A DNA stretch of 64,000 nt from Arthrobacter rhizophilus (GCF_026241105.1 NZ_JAPFFT010000001.1:186001-250000), one strand, 5' to 3'. Shown: positions 7,694-17,105, numbered from the stretch's first letter. Program-made: numbers and translations. Notes: generated by a model not told the origin, from the letters alone.

Positions 7694-9469
7694 ATGCGTT
7701 TCGGACGTACTTCCAAAGCAGTGGGCATCGCGGCAATCGCCGCAATCGCACTGAGCGCCTGCGCCGGCAATACCGGCGGCAACACCCCGTCCACCGGAGC
7801 GGCCAAGCAAGGTGGCACGGCCACCGTCGTCGAGGTCAACGCTTTCAACACGTTCAACCCCAACACCGCCGACGGCAACACTGACATCAACTCGAAGGTC
7901 AGCTACGCCACGCACTCGGGCTTCTACTACATCGACAACAAGCTGAATGTCGTCCACAACGACAAATTCGGCAAGATGGAAAAGGTCTCGGATAGTCCGC
8001 TGACTGTGAAGTACACCATCAACGACGGTGTGAAGTGGTCCGACGGCACGCCTGTTTCGGCCGCAGACCTCCTCCTCCAGTGGGCAGCGTTCTCCGGCTA
8101 CTACGACGACGCCGACGCGAAGGCCAAGACCGGCACGTCGTACTTCTCCTACGCTGGTGACAACTCGGGCCTCAGCCTGACGGACTTCCCGGAGATCAGC
8201 AACAACAACAAGACTCTTACGCTCAAGTACTCCAAGCCTTTCTCCGACTGGGAGATCGTCCTGGGTGGTCCTGGCATTGACGTTCCCGCCCACGTCCTGG
8301 CCCAGAAGGCCGGACTCAAGGACACGCAGGCCCTGATTGACTTCTTCAAGAGCAAGCCGCGCGGAGATGCCAAGGCACCCCAGCCCGCCGACGCGAAGCT
8401 GAAGGCAATGTCGGACATGTGGAACACCGGCTTCGACACGAAGACGCTTCCCGCAGACCCGACACTGTTCCTCTCGAACGGCCCTTACATCGTCAAAAGC
8501 ATGAACCAGGACCAGTCCCTCACCATGGTCCGCAACAAGGACTACAACTGGGGACCGACGCCGAGCCTTGACGAAATCACCGTCCGCTACATCGGTTCCG
8601 CGCCGGCTCAGGTCCAGGCCCTCAAGAACGGCGAGGCAGACATCATTGCCCCGCAGGCTTCCGCTGACACTCTTGATCAGCTGAAGGCACTCTCCAGCCA
8701 GGGCGTAACCGTTGACCAGGGCAACCAGCTGGCCTTCGACCACTTGGACCTGAACTACTCGGGACCGCTGGCCGACCAGAACGTGCGCCAGGCCTTCATG
8801 AAGACCGTGCCCCGCAAGGACATCGTCAACAAGATCATTGGCAAGCTTGACCCGAACGCCAAGCCGCTCGACTCGCAGATCTTCGTCCCGCAGCAGGCTG
8901 CTTACGCGGATTCGGCCAAGAACAACGGTTCCGCGGCCTACCAGGATGTCGACATTGACGGCGCCAAGAAGCTCCTCAACGGTGCCACTCCGGAAATCCG
9001 CATCATGTACAACAAGGACAACCCCAACCGTGTTGACGCCTTCTCGCTGATTCGCGAATCGGCTGCCAAAGCCGGCTTCAAGATCGTCGACGGCGGCCTT
9101 GGCAAGTCCGACTGGGGCAAGGCACTGGGCAAGGGCGGCTATGATGCCACCATCTTCGGCTGGATCAACCCGGGCGTTGGTGTCTCCGGCGTTCCGCAGA
9201 TCTTCAGGACGGGCGGCGGCAACAACTTCAACCAGTTCAGCAGCGCTGACGCGGACAAGTTGATGGAAGAGCTCGTGGTCACCACGGACCGCACCAAGCA
9301 AGATGACCTTGAGAAGCAGATCGACAAGAAGATCTGGGACTCCGCATACGGTGTGCCGCTCTTCCAGTCCGTGAACGTGGACGCTTACAGCGACCGCATC
9401 ACCGGTGTGAAGCTCATGCCGAACCAGACTGGTGTTTGGTGGAACTTCTGGGAATGGGCTCAGAAGTAA
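7694..9469 (+). CDS. ABC transporter substrate-binding lipoprotein (peptide family 5), system 1
   Basis: A 591-residue extracytoplasmic solute-binding protein of SBP family 5 (oligopeptide/dipeptide type). Seen: basic n-region MRFGRTSKA, hydrophobic core, lipobox LSAC with the lipidated Cys at about residue 23, a short Thr/Gly linker, and the family 5 pattern VKYTINDGVKWSDGTPVSA. A perfect AGGAGG lies 4 bases before the ATG. The 5' segment, from ATAGGAGGCGGAATGCGTTT onward, is almost identical to that of the lipoprotein gene at 15290, so the two are paralogues. It starts the operon SBP-permease-permease-ATPase. A peptide ligand is inferred from the family only. Confidence 0.9.
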   Translation: MRFGRTSKAVGIAAIAAIALSACAGNTGGNTPSTGAAKQGGTATVVEVNAFNTFNPNTADGNTDINSKVSYATHSGFYYIDNKLNVVHNDKFGKMEKVSDSPLTVKYTINDGVKWSDGTPVSAADLLLQWAAFSGYYDDADAKAKTGTSYFSYAGDNSGLSLTDFPEISNNNKTLTLKYSKPFSDWEIVLGGPGIDVPAHVLAQKAGLKDTQALIDFFKSKPRGDAKAPQPADAKLKAMSDMWNTGFDTKTLPADPTLFLSNGPYIVKSMNQDQSLTMVRNKDYNWGPTPSLDEITVRYIGSAPAQVQALKNGEADIIAPQASADTLDQLKALSSQGVTVDQGNQLAFDHLDLNYSGPLADQNVRQAFMKTVPRKDIVNKIIGKLDPNAKPLDSQIFVPQQAAYADSAKNNGSAAYQDVDIDGAKKLLNGATPEIRIMYNKDNPNRVDAFSLIRESAAKAGFKIVDGGLGKSDWGKALGKGGYDATIFGWINPGVGVSGVPQIFRTGGGNNFNQFSSADADKLMEELVVTTDRTKQDDLEKQIDKKIWDSAYGVPLFQSVNVDAYSDRITGVKLMPNQTGVWWNFWEWAQK

Positions 9470-9501
9470 GACCCAACTCAGCGAGCAATATCGCCAGCCG
9501 A

Positions 9502-9535
9502 GGCGCCGGGACCGACGTATCATGGTCCCGGCGCC
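9502..9535 (+). promoter_or_regulatory. Intercistronic hairpin after the lipoprotein gene
   Basis: Perfect 12-base arms GGCGCCGGGACC / GGTCCCGGCGCC around a 10-base loop, followed by TTCGGG and not by a T tract. It sits between the binding protein and the first permease gene. Likely it protects the upstream mRNA or partly stops transcription. Confidence 0.65.
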
Positions 9536-9649
9536 TTCGGGTTGGTGAACCGGTATATTGTCTGCTTCCCAACGACCTCATGCAGGGAAGGGGCACGATT
9601 CTGCGATAGGCGCCGGCGACCCCGGGCCTGGATTTCGAGGTTCTTCACC

Positions 9650-11191
9650 ATGGTGACCTATATCGTCCGGCGGCTCATCACCGCCGCATTCATTCTTCTT
9701 GGAGCATCATTCTTGGTGTATCTCCTGACAGCGTTGTCCGGGGACCCCTTGGAAGAGCTCCGCACCAGCAGTGCACCGAACCGGCAAGCGTTGATGGATG
9801 CGCGAATCAATCTGCTTGATCTCGACACCCCAGCGCCGCTTCGCTATTTCAAGTGGCTAGGCGGCGCAGCCCAGTGCCTGGTTCCCCTCGGCAACGCCTG
9901 CAATCTCGGCAAGAACATCGCCGGGCAGCCAATCACGGAGGCCCTCGGCTTCGCGCTGGTTCAAACCCTGACGCTCGTTACCGGTGCGACAATCCTTGCG
10001 ATTCTCATCGGCATTTCGCTCGGCATCGTCACCGCACTCCGCCAGTACAGCGCGCTGGATTATGGCGTGACGTTCATGGCATTCCTGTTCTTCTCATTGC
10101 CGATCTTCTGGGTAGCCGTCCTTCTTAAGGAGTTCGGTGCCATTGGCTTTAATGACTTCCTGCGAAATCCGGAAATACCGCCGGCTGTGGCCCTTGGGAT
10201 CGGGGCCGTCTTGGGCCTCATTGGGGCCGTCGTCGTGGGCGGCGAAGTGAAACGCCGGCTGATCGTCGGAGGCTCTGTCTTTGCTGCCGTTTCGCTTGTT
10301 CTTTTCTACTTCTCGCTGACTCAATGGTTCCGCAATCCGGGCCTGGGGCCGGTCCTCATCGCGATCATGGGGGCGGGAATCGCCTTCGGAATCACCATAT
10401 TGGTTTCCGGGCTCAAGAACCGCAAGGCACTGCAATCGAGCCTGATTGTGGTGGGCATCGGTGTGATCGCCTATTTCGCTGTGCAGCCGCTGCTCAGTGA
10501 CGCGACCGGGCTCATGATCTTCCTCCTTGCAATCGCCACCATCCTGGTTGGCGTCGCGGTGGGGTACTTCATGGGCGGCTACGACCGCGGCCAATCCATG
10601 CGCGCCGCCGGACTCACGGCCTTCCTGGTCGGAGCCCTTGTGGTCGTGGACCGGTTCATGCAGGCCTGGCCCTCGTATTTCAACAACAGCCGGGTGCGCG
10701 GACGCCCGATCGCCACCATCGGAGCGGGAACACCGAACATCCAAGGCGATTTCTGGATCATGTCAACAGACACCTTGACCCACCTCGTCTTGCCGACCAT
10801 TGCCCTGATCCTTGTCTCGTTGGCCAGCTACACGCGGTTCACGCGCTCGTCGATGCTCGAAATCATGAACATGGACTACATCCGCACAGCGCGCGCCAAG
10901 GGCCTGAGCGAACGTTCCGTCATCATGGGCCACGCGTTCCGGAACGCTCTGATTCCGATTGCAACGATCGTCGCCTTTGACATCGGTGCATTGATCGGTG
11001 GTGCCGTCATTACCGAAACGGTCTTTTCCGTTCGGGGCATGGGTTTCTTGTTCATTGACGGACTGCTGCACACGGACCCGAACCCGGTGATGGGCGTGTT
11101 CCTTTGTGTGGCTATCACCGCCATGGTCTTCAACCTGATAGCGGATCTCGCGTACTCCGCGCTCGACCCACGCGTAAGGATCAAAGCATGA
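9650..11191 (+). CDS. ABC transporter permease (OppB/DppB type) with an extra membrane insert
   Basis: Inner-membrane permease of a peptide-type importer. Seen: the family start MVTYIVRRLITAAFILLGAS, the conserved ALSGDPLEEL, and near the C-terminus the EAA loop region YIRTARAKGLSERSVIMGHA followed by RNALIPI. At 513 residues it is about 180 longer than typical OppB. The excess is one block at about residues 165-350, mostly hydrophobic and predicted to add roughly six membrane segments between the usual third segment and the EAA half. The ATG at 9650 gives the family's expected N-terminus; a longer frame starts upstream without support. It overlaps the next gene by 4 bases (ATGA). Confidence 0.88.
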   Translation: MVTYIVRRLITAAFILLGASFLVYLLTALSGDPLEELRTSSAPNRQALMDARINLLDLDTPAPLRYFKWLGGAAQCLVPLGNACNLGKNIAGQPITEALGFALVQTLTLVTGATILAILIGISLGIVTALRQYSALDYGVTFMAFLFFSLPIFWVAVLLKEFGAIGFNDFLRNPEIPPAVALGIGAVLGLIGAVVVGGEVKRRLIVGGSVFAAVSLVLFYFSLTQWFRNPGLGPVLIAIMGAGIAFGITILVSGLKNRKALQSSLIVVGIGVIAYFAVQPLLSDATGLMIFLLAIATILVGVAVGYFMGGYDRGQSMRAAGLTAFLVGALVVVDRFMQAWPSYFNNSRVRGRPIATIGAGTPNIQGDFWIMSTDTLTHLVLPTIALILVSLASYTRFTRSSMLEIMNMDYIRTARAKGLSERSVIMGHAFRNALIPIATIVAFDIGALIGGAVITETVFSVRGMGFLFIDGLLHTDPNPVMGVFLCVAITAMVFNLIADLAYSALDPRVRIKA

Positions 11192-12285
11192 GCCAGCCAA
11201 CCCAAGAGGACGAACTCCTCGCGCAACAGGCACTTGCCGAAGCGGCAGCCACGCATGGAGGCGGCGAAGTTACCAGCGGCCTGAGCCAGGGCCAGATTGT
11301 CCGCAAGAGATTTTTCGGCCACACCGGCGCCCTGATCGGACTCGCGGTTTTCGCCGTGATCTTCCTGCTTGCCTTCACCTCGGTGGGCGCGTTCGGGATT
11401 CCCGGGTGGTGGAAGTACACCCACGTTGACGTCTCGCCGCTCGTCAATGATGGTGCTCCGACCTCATCGCTGTGGCCGTTTGCCTGGGGCGAGCATCCGT
11501 TCGGCCAAGACCGGATCGGGCGCGATCTGTTTGCCATGACGATGCGTGGCGCGCAACAGTCAATCACCGTGATGCTACTGATCGGTGGTATTGCAGGTGC
11601 GATCGGCGCCATCGTCGGAGGACTAGCCGGCTATTTCCGAGGCTGGGTCGAAGCCGTTCTCATGCGCCTGACGGACGTCATCATCATCATTCCGTTGCTG
11701 CTCCTCGCGGCCGTGGTTGGTCAGATAGCCAACCGCCGGGACGAGGGCAGCTGGCTGAACGGGTTTGCCGCCAACAACGGTGTCGTCATTCTCGGCATCT
11801 TCCTCGGATTTGTGAGCTGGGTGGGCCTCGCCCGTCTTGTCCGCGGTGAGTTCCTGACGCTCCGTGAGCGGGAATTCGTCGATGCTGCCCGGATCTCCGG
11901 CGCCTCCAACGCGAGGATCATCTTCAAGCACATCCTCCCGAACGCCGTCGGTGTGCTGATCGTCAACGTGACGCTGACCATGTCCGCCGCCATCCTCTTG
12001 GAGACCGCCCTCAGCTACCTGGGCCTCGGAGTGAAGGCTCCGGACACGTCGCTCGGCCTGCTCGTCGCACAGAACCAGGAGGCGTTTGCCACTCGCCCAT
12101 GGTTGTTCTGGTTCCCGGGCTTGTTTATCATCCTTATCTGCCTCAGCATCAACTTCATCGGCGATGGCCTGCGGGACGCTTTCGACCCGCGCCAGAAGAA
12201 GTTCCGGGCCAAGTCCGCGGTCGAGACCGCAAAGCACTCCAGCACGACGACGGCGCCGGTCGCCGATACTCCGAAGGGCAGCTGA
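11188..12285 (+). CDS. ABC transporter permease (OppC/DppC type), system 1
   Basis: A 365-residue partner permease. Seen: a long cytoplasmic N-terminus, a first membrane segment at about residues 55-75, the periplasmic pattern HPFGQDRIGRDLFAMTMRGA (diagnostic of OppC), the EAA loop EFVDAARISGASNARIIFKH with ILPNAVG, and the family's C-terminal IGDGLRDAFDPRQKK. The ATG at 11188 overlaps the stop of the first permease (ATGA), so translation is coupled. A convergent PH-domain gene separates it from the ATPase gene of the same system. Confidence 0.92.
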   Translation: MSQPTQEDELLAQQALAEAAATHGGGEVTSGLSQGQIVRKRFFGHTGALIGLAVFAVIFLLAFTSVGAFGIPGWWKYTHVDVSPLVNDGAPTSSLWPFAWGEHPFGQDRIGRDLFAMTMRGAQQSITVMLLIGGIAGAIGAIVGGLAGYFRGWVEAVLMRLTDVIIIIPLLLLAAVVGQIANRRDEGSWLNGFAANNGVVILGIFLGFVSWVGLARLVRGEFLTLREREFVDAARISGASNARIIFKHILPNAVGVLIVNVTLTMSAAILLETALSYLGLGVKAPDTSLGLLVAQNQEAFATRPWLFWFPGLFIILICLSINFIGDGLRDAFDPRQKKFRAKSAVETAKHSSTTTAPVADTPKGS

Positions 12286-12306
12286 GTGGGACCCGCCAGG
12301 GGAACG

Positions 12307-12936
12307 CTAGTACCGGAAGACCGCCCAGTAACTGGCCGCGGCCAACGCCACCGTGGCCGCCACGCGGAACCATTCGACCGTGACCGCCACTATGGCGTCC
12401 TCCGCCCGGCCGGGCTCAACCCGGCCGGACTCCACGAGGGCTTGCCAGCGGGTGCGGACCAAGACGGCTGCGGCACCCGAATCGGTGTTCTTGAGATCTC
12501 CGGGACGAACCGAACTGCCAGGACCGTATGTGGTGCCTGGGAGCCCTCTCAGGTGCTCGGGGCGGGCATTGCGTCCGCCCCAGATCCCGGGCGCCGGTGC
12601 GGCCCACGCGGAGTATTTTTTGCGTGGCGTCATGAGCGTCAGGGCGTAGCGGGTATCCACCTGCACCAGGGCATCCCACGGGACCTCAACGGTCCTGTAA
12701 GGGTTCTCCAGCCGTACGCCGGAGTCCCTGACCACCACCACCGGGCGCCAGAACAGCAACCAGCCGATGAAGGCCACAAGGAGCAGGGGAGCGGTGCCCG
12801 GAAGGGCTCCCGGACCGGCCACCACAAGCGTCACGACTACCCCGAAGGCCGCTATTGCCCAACAAGCCCAGGCGAACAGCCTGCTGGTGCGGGCCTTGAA
12901 GATTTCGACATTTCCGGCATGGGGCTCTCGGCTCAT
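12307..12936 (-). CDS. Membrane protein with bacterial PH domain
   Basis: A 209-residue protein: N-terminal cytoplasmic stretch, two close membrane segments (about residues 20-65: AWACWAIAAFGVVVTLVVAG and APLLLVAFIGWLLFW), then a beta-rich domain with RPVVVVRDSGVRLENPYR and VEVPWDALVQVD typical of actinobacterial PH_6-type domains, and a hydrophobic C-terminal segment. Function unknown. It lies on the opposite strand between the permease and ATPase genes of a transporter operon, so it either interrupts that operon or is transcribed against it. Confidence 0.75.
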   Translation of the reverse strand: MSREPHAGNVEIFKARTSRLFAWACWAIAAFGVVVTLVVAGPGALPGTAPLLLVAFIGWLLFWRPVVVVRDSGVRLENPYRTVEVPWDALVQVDTRYALTLMTPRKKYSAWAAPAPGIWGGRNARPEHLRGLPGTTYGPGSSVRPGDLKNTDSGAAAVLVRTRWQALVESGRVEPGRAEDAIVAVTVEWFRVAATVALAAASYWAVFRY

Positions 12937-13015
12937 GCCCCTAATAATTCAGGATTCCGGGCTACTTCACTAATCACCCCTTGGAGGGTGGCCCGGGCGG
13001 AAGGGAATACCCAAC

Positions 13016-14863
13016 ATGACTGACAATGCCAGCCCCGAACCTGAGGCAACCCCGCTTGAGACTGCCTCGGACAAGACAGCGCTGGGGAGCGTGGTCCTGG
13101 AAGTGCGCGATCTCAGCGTCGACTTCGGTGTGGAGAAGAAATGGGTCCCGGCCGCCATCGGACTGAACTATGAGGTCAGGGCGGGTGAGGTCCTCGCGAT
13201 CGTCGGTGAATCCGGTTCCGGCAAGAGTGCCAGTTCCATGGCTTTGTTGGGATTACTTCCCAGCAACAGCCGGGTCACGGGGAGTGTGAAGCTCTCCGGC
13301 AAGGAGTTGCTTGGCGCCAAATCCGGCACCATCAGGGAGGTCCGCGGCAAGGATGTTGCCGTGATCTTCCAGGAACCGATGACGGCGCTCAACCCCGTCT
13401 ACACGGTGGGTGCCCAGATCGTTGAGACGATCCGGCTTCACAACGTGGTCTCCCCGGACGAGGCCAAGGAGCGCGCATTGCGTATGTTGGACCTCGTGGA
13501 GCTTCCTGACCCGGAGAAGGCCTTCAAGTCGTATCCGCACCAGCTTTCCGGCGGCCAGCGCCAGCGGGCCATGATCGCCCAGTCGTTGTCTTGCGACCCG
13601 AAACTGCTGATCGCGGATGAACCCACCACGGCCCTGGACGTGACGGTCCAAGCTGAAATCCTGGACCTGATGCGCAATCTGCGCAACAAGCTGGATAGCG
13701 CCATCGTCCTCATCACGCACGACATGGGTGTGGTGGCCGACCTCGCTGACCGTATAGCAGTGATGCGCAAGGGCGTCATTGTGGAAACGGGTACAGCGCA
13801 GCAGATCTTCAGCAACCCGCAGCATGAATACACGCAGGCGCTGCTGGCAGCTGTTCCCCACTTGGGCCAGGGCGCGGACAGTCCCGACGTCGATGTCACT
13901 GCGGCCCTGGCTGCGGCCACGCACACCGAGCTGGAATCCGTTGAGCATGACGAGTTGCTCCGCCGGGAACGTGAAAACCAGGCGGCTTTGAAGGCGGCGG
14001 CGGAAGAAGCCGCCAAGCCCAAGGGCAACCCTGTGCTTGAGCTGATCGACGTCGCCATCGAGTACCCCAAGCAGGGCCGTGTTCCTGCGTTCCGTGCTGT
14101 CGAGGGGGCAAACCTGGTCATCTACCCGGGTCAAGTGGTGGGCCTGGTTGGGGAGTCGGGATCCGGCAAGACGACCATTGGACGCGCCGCCGTCGGGCTC
14201 TTGCCTGTGGCCGCCGGCAGCATGCATGTGGTGGGTCAGGACATTTCCGCAGCGAAACGGAATGGAAAGCAGCTCCGCGAGGTCCGTCGGGATATCGGCA
14301 TGGTTTTCCAGGATCCGTCGTCGTCGCTGAATCCGCGGCTGCCTATCGGTGAGAGCATCGGCGAACCGATGTTCCTTGCCGGGGTCGCCAAGGGCGTGGA
14401 ACTGCAGAAGCGGATCGAGAACCTTCTGGACCAAGTGGAGTTGCCCCGCGGTTACCGCAACCGTTACCCGCATGAGTTGTCGGGCGGGCAGAAGCAGCGT
14501 GTCGGTATTGCTCGTGCGCTCTCCCTGCAGCCCAAGCTTATGGTGGCGGATGAGCCGACGTCGGCGTTGGACGTTTCGGTGCAGGCGAAGGTTTTGGAAC
14601 TCTTCCAGAACCTGCAGAAGGAACTGGGATTCGCGTGCCTGTTCGTGACCCACGACCTCGCCGTGGTTGATGTGCTGGCCGACCGGATTTGCGTTATGCA
14701 GCGCGGCCGGATCGTGGAGCAGGGCACCCGGGAACAGATTCTCCGTAATCCGCAGGAACCTTACACGCAAAGGCTGCTTGCTGCGGTACCGCTTCCGGAC
14801 CCGGAGAAGCAGCGGGAGCGCCGGGAACTGCGGGCGCAACTCATGGCCGCCGGCATCGAGTAG
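13016..14863 (+). CDS. ABC transporter ATP-binding protein, double (DppD-DppF fused), system 1
   Basis: A 615-residue ATPase made of two nucleotide-binding domains. Domain 1: Walker A GESGSGKS at about residue 64, signature LSGGQRQRAMIAQ, Walker B LLIADEPTTALDVT. Domain 2: Walker A GESGSGKTT at about residue 380, signature LSGGQKQRVGIAR, Walker [15 protein letters not shown]. Each carries the C-terminal oligopeptide-type extension (PEEPYTQRLLAAVP-like). One chain thus replaces the usual DppD/DppF pair. It completes system 1 although a minus-strand gene stands between it and the permeases. A terminator follows. Confidence 0.93.
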   Translation: MTDNASPEPEATPLETASDKTALGSVVLEVRDLSVDFGVEKKWVPAAIGLNYEVRAGEVLAIVGESGSGKSASSMALLGLLPSNSRVTGSVKLSGKELLGAKSGTIREVRGKDVAVIFQEPMTALNPVYTVGAQIVETIRLHNVVSPDEAKERALRMLDLVELPDPEKAFKSYPHQLSGGQRQRAMIAQSLSCDPKLLIADEPTTALDVTVQAEILDLMRNLRNKLDSAIVLITHDMGVVADLADRIAVMRKGVIVETGTAQQIFSNPQHEYTQALLAAVPHLGQGADSPDVDVTAALAAATHTELESVEHDELLRRERENQAALKAAAEEAAKPKGNPVLELIDVAIEYPKQGRVPAFRAVEGANLVIYPGQVVGLVGESGSGKTTIGRAAVGLLPVAAGSMHVVGQDISAAKRNGKQLREVRRDIGMVFQDPSSSLNPRLPIGESIGEPMFLAGVAKGVELQKRIENLLDQVELPRGYRNRYPHELSGGQKQRVGIARALSLQPKLMVADEPTSALDVSVQAKVLELFQNLQKELGFACLFVTHDLAVVDVLADRICVMQRGRIVEQGTREQILRNPQEPYTQRLLAAVPLPDPEKQRERRELRAQLMAAGIE

Positions 14864-14914
14864 CAACTTCGCGCCAAGCAGCTCGCAGCACAAACGGACT
14901 GCCGCTCATTGCAA

Positions 14915-14955
14915 AGAGTCCCCGTGGCCAAACGGTCCATGGGGGCTCTTTTTTG
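14915..14955 (+). terminator. Intrinsic terminator of transporter system 1
   Basis: Arms AGAGTCCCCGTGG and CCATGGGGGCTCT (one T-G pair near the middle) followed by TTTTTTGT. It closes the operon ending with the double ATPase. Confidence 0.85.
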
Positions 14956-15040
14956 TACCCCGGGCGTCCTTTCGCGCTTCCACGAAAGACGTTTGGCGTG
15001 CCCGAAAACCCCTAGTTTCTTGCGAAAAGTAGGGGTTGGG

Positions 15041-15135
15041 TATGTCAAGTGTACCAAGGAGTAATCCATTACGTGAAGTGACTGCTTCATTTACTTGAAA
15101 TGACTGCTTCATTACTAAAACTGTCAAGTGCATAC
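15041..15135. promoter_or_regulatory. Repeat-rich control region of transporter system 2
   Basis: This lies in a 426-base region without a gene (14864-15289). A 22-base unit is present twice head to tail (15071-15092 and 15093-15114, 19 of 22 identical), each with TGACTGCTTCATT. In the first copy TGAAG and CTTCA form an inverted pair around TGACTG. Outside them, GTCAAGTG occurs at 15044-15051 and 15123-15130. The 22-base step is two helical turns, as expected for a regulator binding the same face twice. The rest, 15136-15285, shows no clear element. Confidence 0.5.
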
Positions 15136-15289
15136 TTGGGTCCATGTGCCAATGGGATTCCATATTTCGGACATGGTGTGGTTAGGATTACACATCCATG
15201 TAGGCCGCGTCACAGGATAATTCTGTGTCTGGCCCCCGGGGCAGCCATGAGTTGCCCCGACCCATCCCCCTGAATCCATAGGAGGCGGA

Positions 15290-16972
15290 ATGCGTTTTTC
15301 GCGCACTTCCAAAGCTCTTGGCTTGCTGGCAGTCGCCGCACTTGCCCTCACCGGATGTGGCAGCTCTGCCTCCGGAAGCAGTGGCCAGACCGCTGCCGGC
15401 GATCCGAACAAAATCATCACCGCATACAGCAATGAACCCCAGCACCCACTGATCCCTTCCAACACCAGCGAGGTGTACGGTGGCCGCGTTGTCGACCTCC
15501 TGTTCGAAGGCCTGACCAGCTACGACGCCAGTGGCAAGTCCGTGAACGCACTCGCGGAATCCATTGACACGAGCGACGGCCAGAACTACACCATCAAGGT
15601 CAAGAAGGGCGCCAAGTTCACCAACGGCGAGGCAGTCACCGCCAAGAGCTTCGTTGATGCTTGGAACTTCGCCGCCCTGAGCACCAACGCCCAGACCAGC
15701 AGCAGCTTCTTCGAATCCATCGAAGGCTACGACGCGGTCAGCGCTACCACGAAGACCAAGGGCGCGGACGGCAAGTCAACGTCGACTCCCGCACCGACCG
15801 CCCAGACGATGTCCGGTTTGGTGCTGAAGGACGATTCGACCATCACGGTCAAGCTGGCACAGCCGGAAGCCGACTGGCCGCAGCGCCTCGGCTACTCCGC
15901 GTTCATGCCGCTTCCGGCTGACGCCCTCAAGGACCCGAAGGCCTTCGGCGAAAACCCCATCGGCAACGGCCCGTACAAGATGGCCGCCAAGGGAGCCTGG
16001 CAGCACGACAGCCAGATCGCCCTCGTCAAGAACTCGGACTACCAAGGCACCCGTATGGCCAAGAACGGCGGCGTGACCTTCAAGTTCTACACCGACCCGG
16101 CTCCGGCTTACACGGACGTCCAGGCCAACAACCTTGACGTTACCGACGTCCTGCCGACGAACGCCCTGAAGACCTACACCACGGACTTCGCGGACCACAA
16201 CCTGAACAAGGCTTACGCAGGCAACGCAACCCTGAACATCCCGAACTACCTGCCTGAGTTCCAGGGACCGGCCGGCCAGCTGCGTCGCCAGGCCATCTCC
16301 ATGGCGATCAACCGCGATGAGATCACCAAGGTCGTCTTCAACGGCACGCGTATCCCGGCGAAGGACTTCACGTCTCCGTCCATTGACGGCTACAACGCCA
16401 ACGTGACAGGCTCCGACGTTCTGAAGTTCGACGCCGCGAAGGCCAAGGACCTCTGGGCAAAGGCAGACGCCATGAGCCCGTGGCCCGCCGCAAAGGTTCT
16501 TCAGCTCGCGTACAACACCGATGGTGGCAACAAGGAATGGATTGACGCCGTTGCCAACAACCTGAAGAACAACCTTGGCATCAAGGCAGAAGGCCAGCCG
16601 TTCGCCAAGTTCGCCGAGATCCTGAACCTCCGCACGGCAAAGACCCTCCCGGGCTTCACCCGCGCCGGTTGGCAGGCAGACTACCCGTCGCTGTTCAACT
16701 TCCTCGGCCCGCTGCTGAAGACCGGTGCCAGCGCCAACTACGAGGGTTACAGCAACCCTGAGTTCGACAAGCTGCTGACCGAGGGCCTGGCATCCAAGTC
16801 CACGGGCGACGCAAACAAGAAGTTCACCCAGGCACAGGAAATCCTCTTCAAGGACCTTCCGAACCTGCCCCTGTGGTACCAGGCACGCCAGGCTGTATGG
16901 AGCCAGAACGTTAGCAACGTTGACTCCGGCTGGAACGGCGTCCTGCTGTACTACAACATCACCGCAAAGTAG
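15290..16972 (+). CDS. ABC transporter substrate-binding lipoprotein (peptide family 5), system 2
   Basis: A 560-residue SBP family 5 lipoprotein. Seen: signal MRFSRTSKALGLLAVAAL, lipobox LTGC with Cys near residue 23, a Ser/Gly-rich linker, the family pattern YTIKVKKGAKFTNGEAVTAK and, late, PLWYQARQAVWS. A perfect AGGAGG precedes the ATG, in a 5' context nearly the same as for the first lipoprotein gene at 7694. The mature proteins differ clearly, so ligand range probably differs. It heads the second importer operon. Confidence 0.92.
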   Translation: MRFSRTSKALGLLAVAALALTGCGSSASGSSGQTAAGDPNKIITAYSNEPQHPLIPSNTSEVYGGRVVDLLFEGLTSYDASGKSVNALAESIDTSDGQNYTIKVKKGAKFTNGEAVTAKSFVDAWNFAALSTNAQTSSSFFESIEGYDAVSATTKTKGADGKSTSTPAPTAQTMSGLVLKDDSTITVKLAQPEADWPQRLGYSAFMPLPADALKDPKAFGENPIGNGPYKMAAKGAWQHDSQIALVKNSDYQGTRMAKNGGVTFKFYTDPAPAYTDVQANNLDVTDVLPTNALKTYTTDFADHNLNKAYAGNATLNIPNYLPEFQGPAGQLRRQAISMAINRDEITKVVFNGTRIPAKDFTSPSIDGYNANVTGSDVLKFDAAKAKDLWAKADAMSPWPAAKVLQLAYNTDGGNKEWIDAVANNLKNNLGIKAEGQPFAKFAEILNLRTAKTLPGFTRAGWQADYPSLFNFLGPLLKTGASANYEGYSNPEFDKLLTEGLASKSTGDANKKFTQAQEILFKDLPNLPLWYQARQAVWSQNVSNVDSGWNGVLLYYNITAK

Positions 16973-17004
16973 TCCTACTGGACTTGTTCCAAGCTCGTTA
17001 GCGT

Positions 17005-17035
17005 ATGGGGGTCCGGCCACAAACCGGGCCCCCAT
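17005..17035 (+). promoter_or_regulatory. Intercistronic hairpin after the lipoprotein gene
   Basis: Arms ATGGGGGTCCGG and CCGGGCCCCCAT (one T-G wobble), loop of 7 bases, no T tract after it. It has the same position relative to lipoprotein and permease genes as the hairpin at 9502-9535. Confidence 0.65.
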
Positions 17036-17105
17036 GCCTTGATTCGGCACGAAAGCTGTCCCTAATGAATCCCCACATTTTCAAGAGCGCCCAGGAAACC
17101 TTGCT

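Noticed and set aside
7652..9523. Long minus-strand open frame (623 codons) opposite the first lipoprotein gene
   Set aside because: It is a mirror of the GC-rich codons of a well-supported SBP gene; its translation shows no family features.
9502..9535. Hairpin as a full terminator after the first lipoprotein gene
   Set aside because: It lacks a T tract and the permease genes of the same system follow; an intercistronic role fits better.
13253..14893. Long minus-strand open frame opposite the double ATPase
   Set aside because: Antisense shadow of a gene with both Walker A/B sets intact; the translation is His/Arg/Gln-rich and of no recognisable family.
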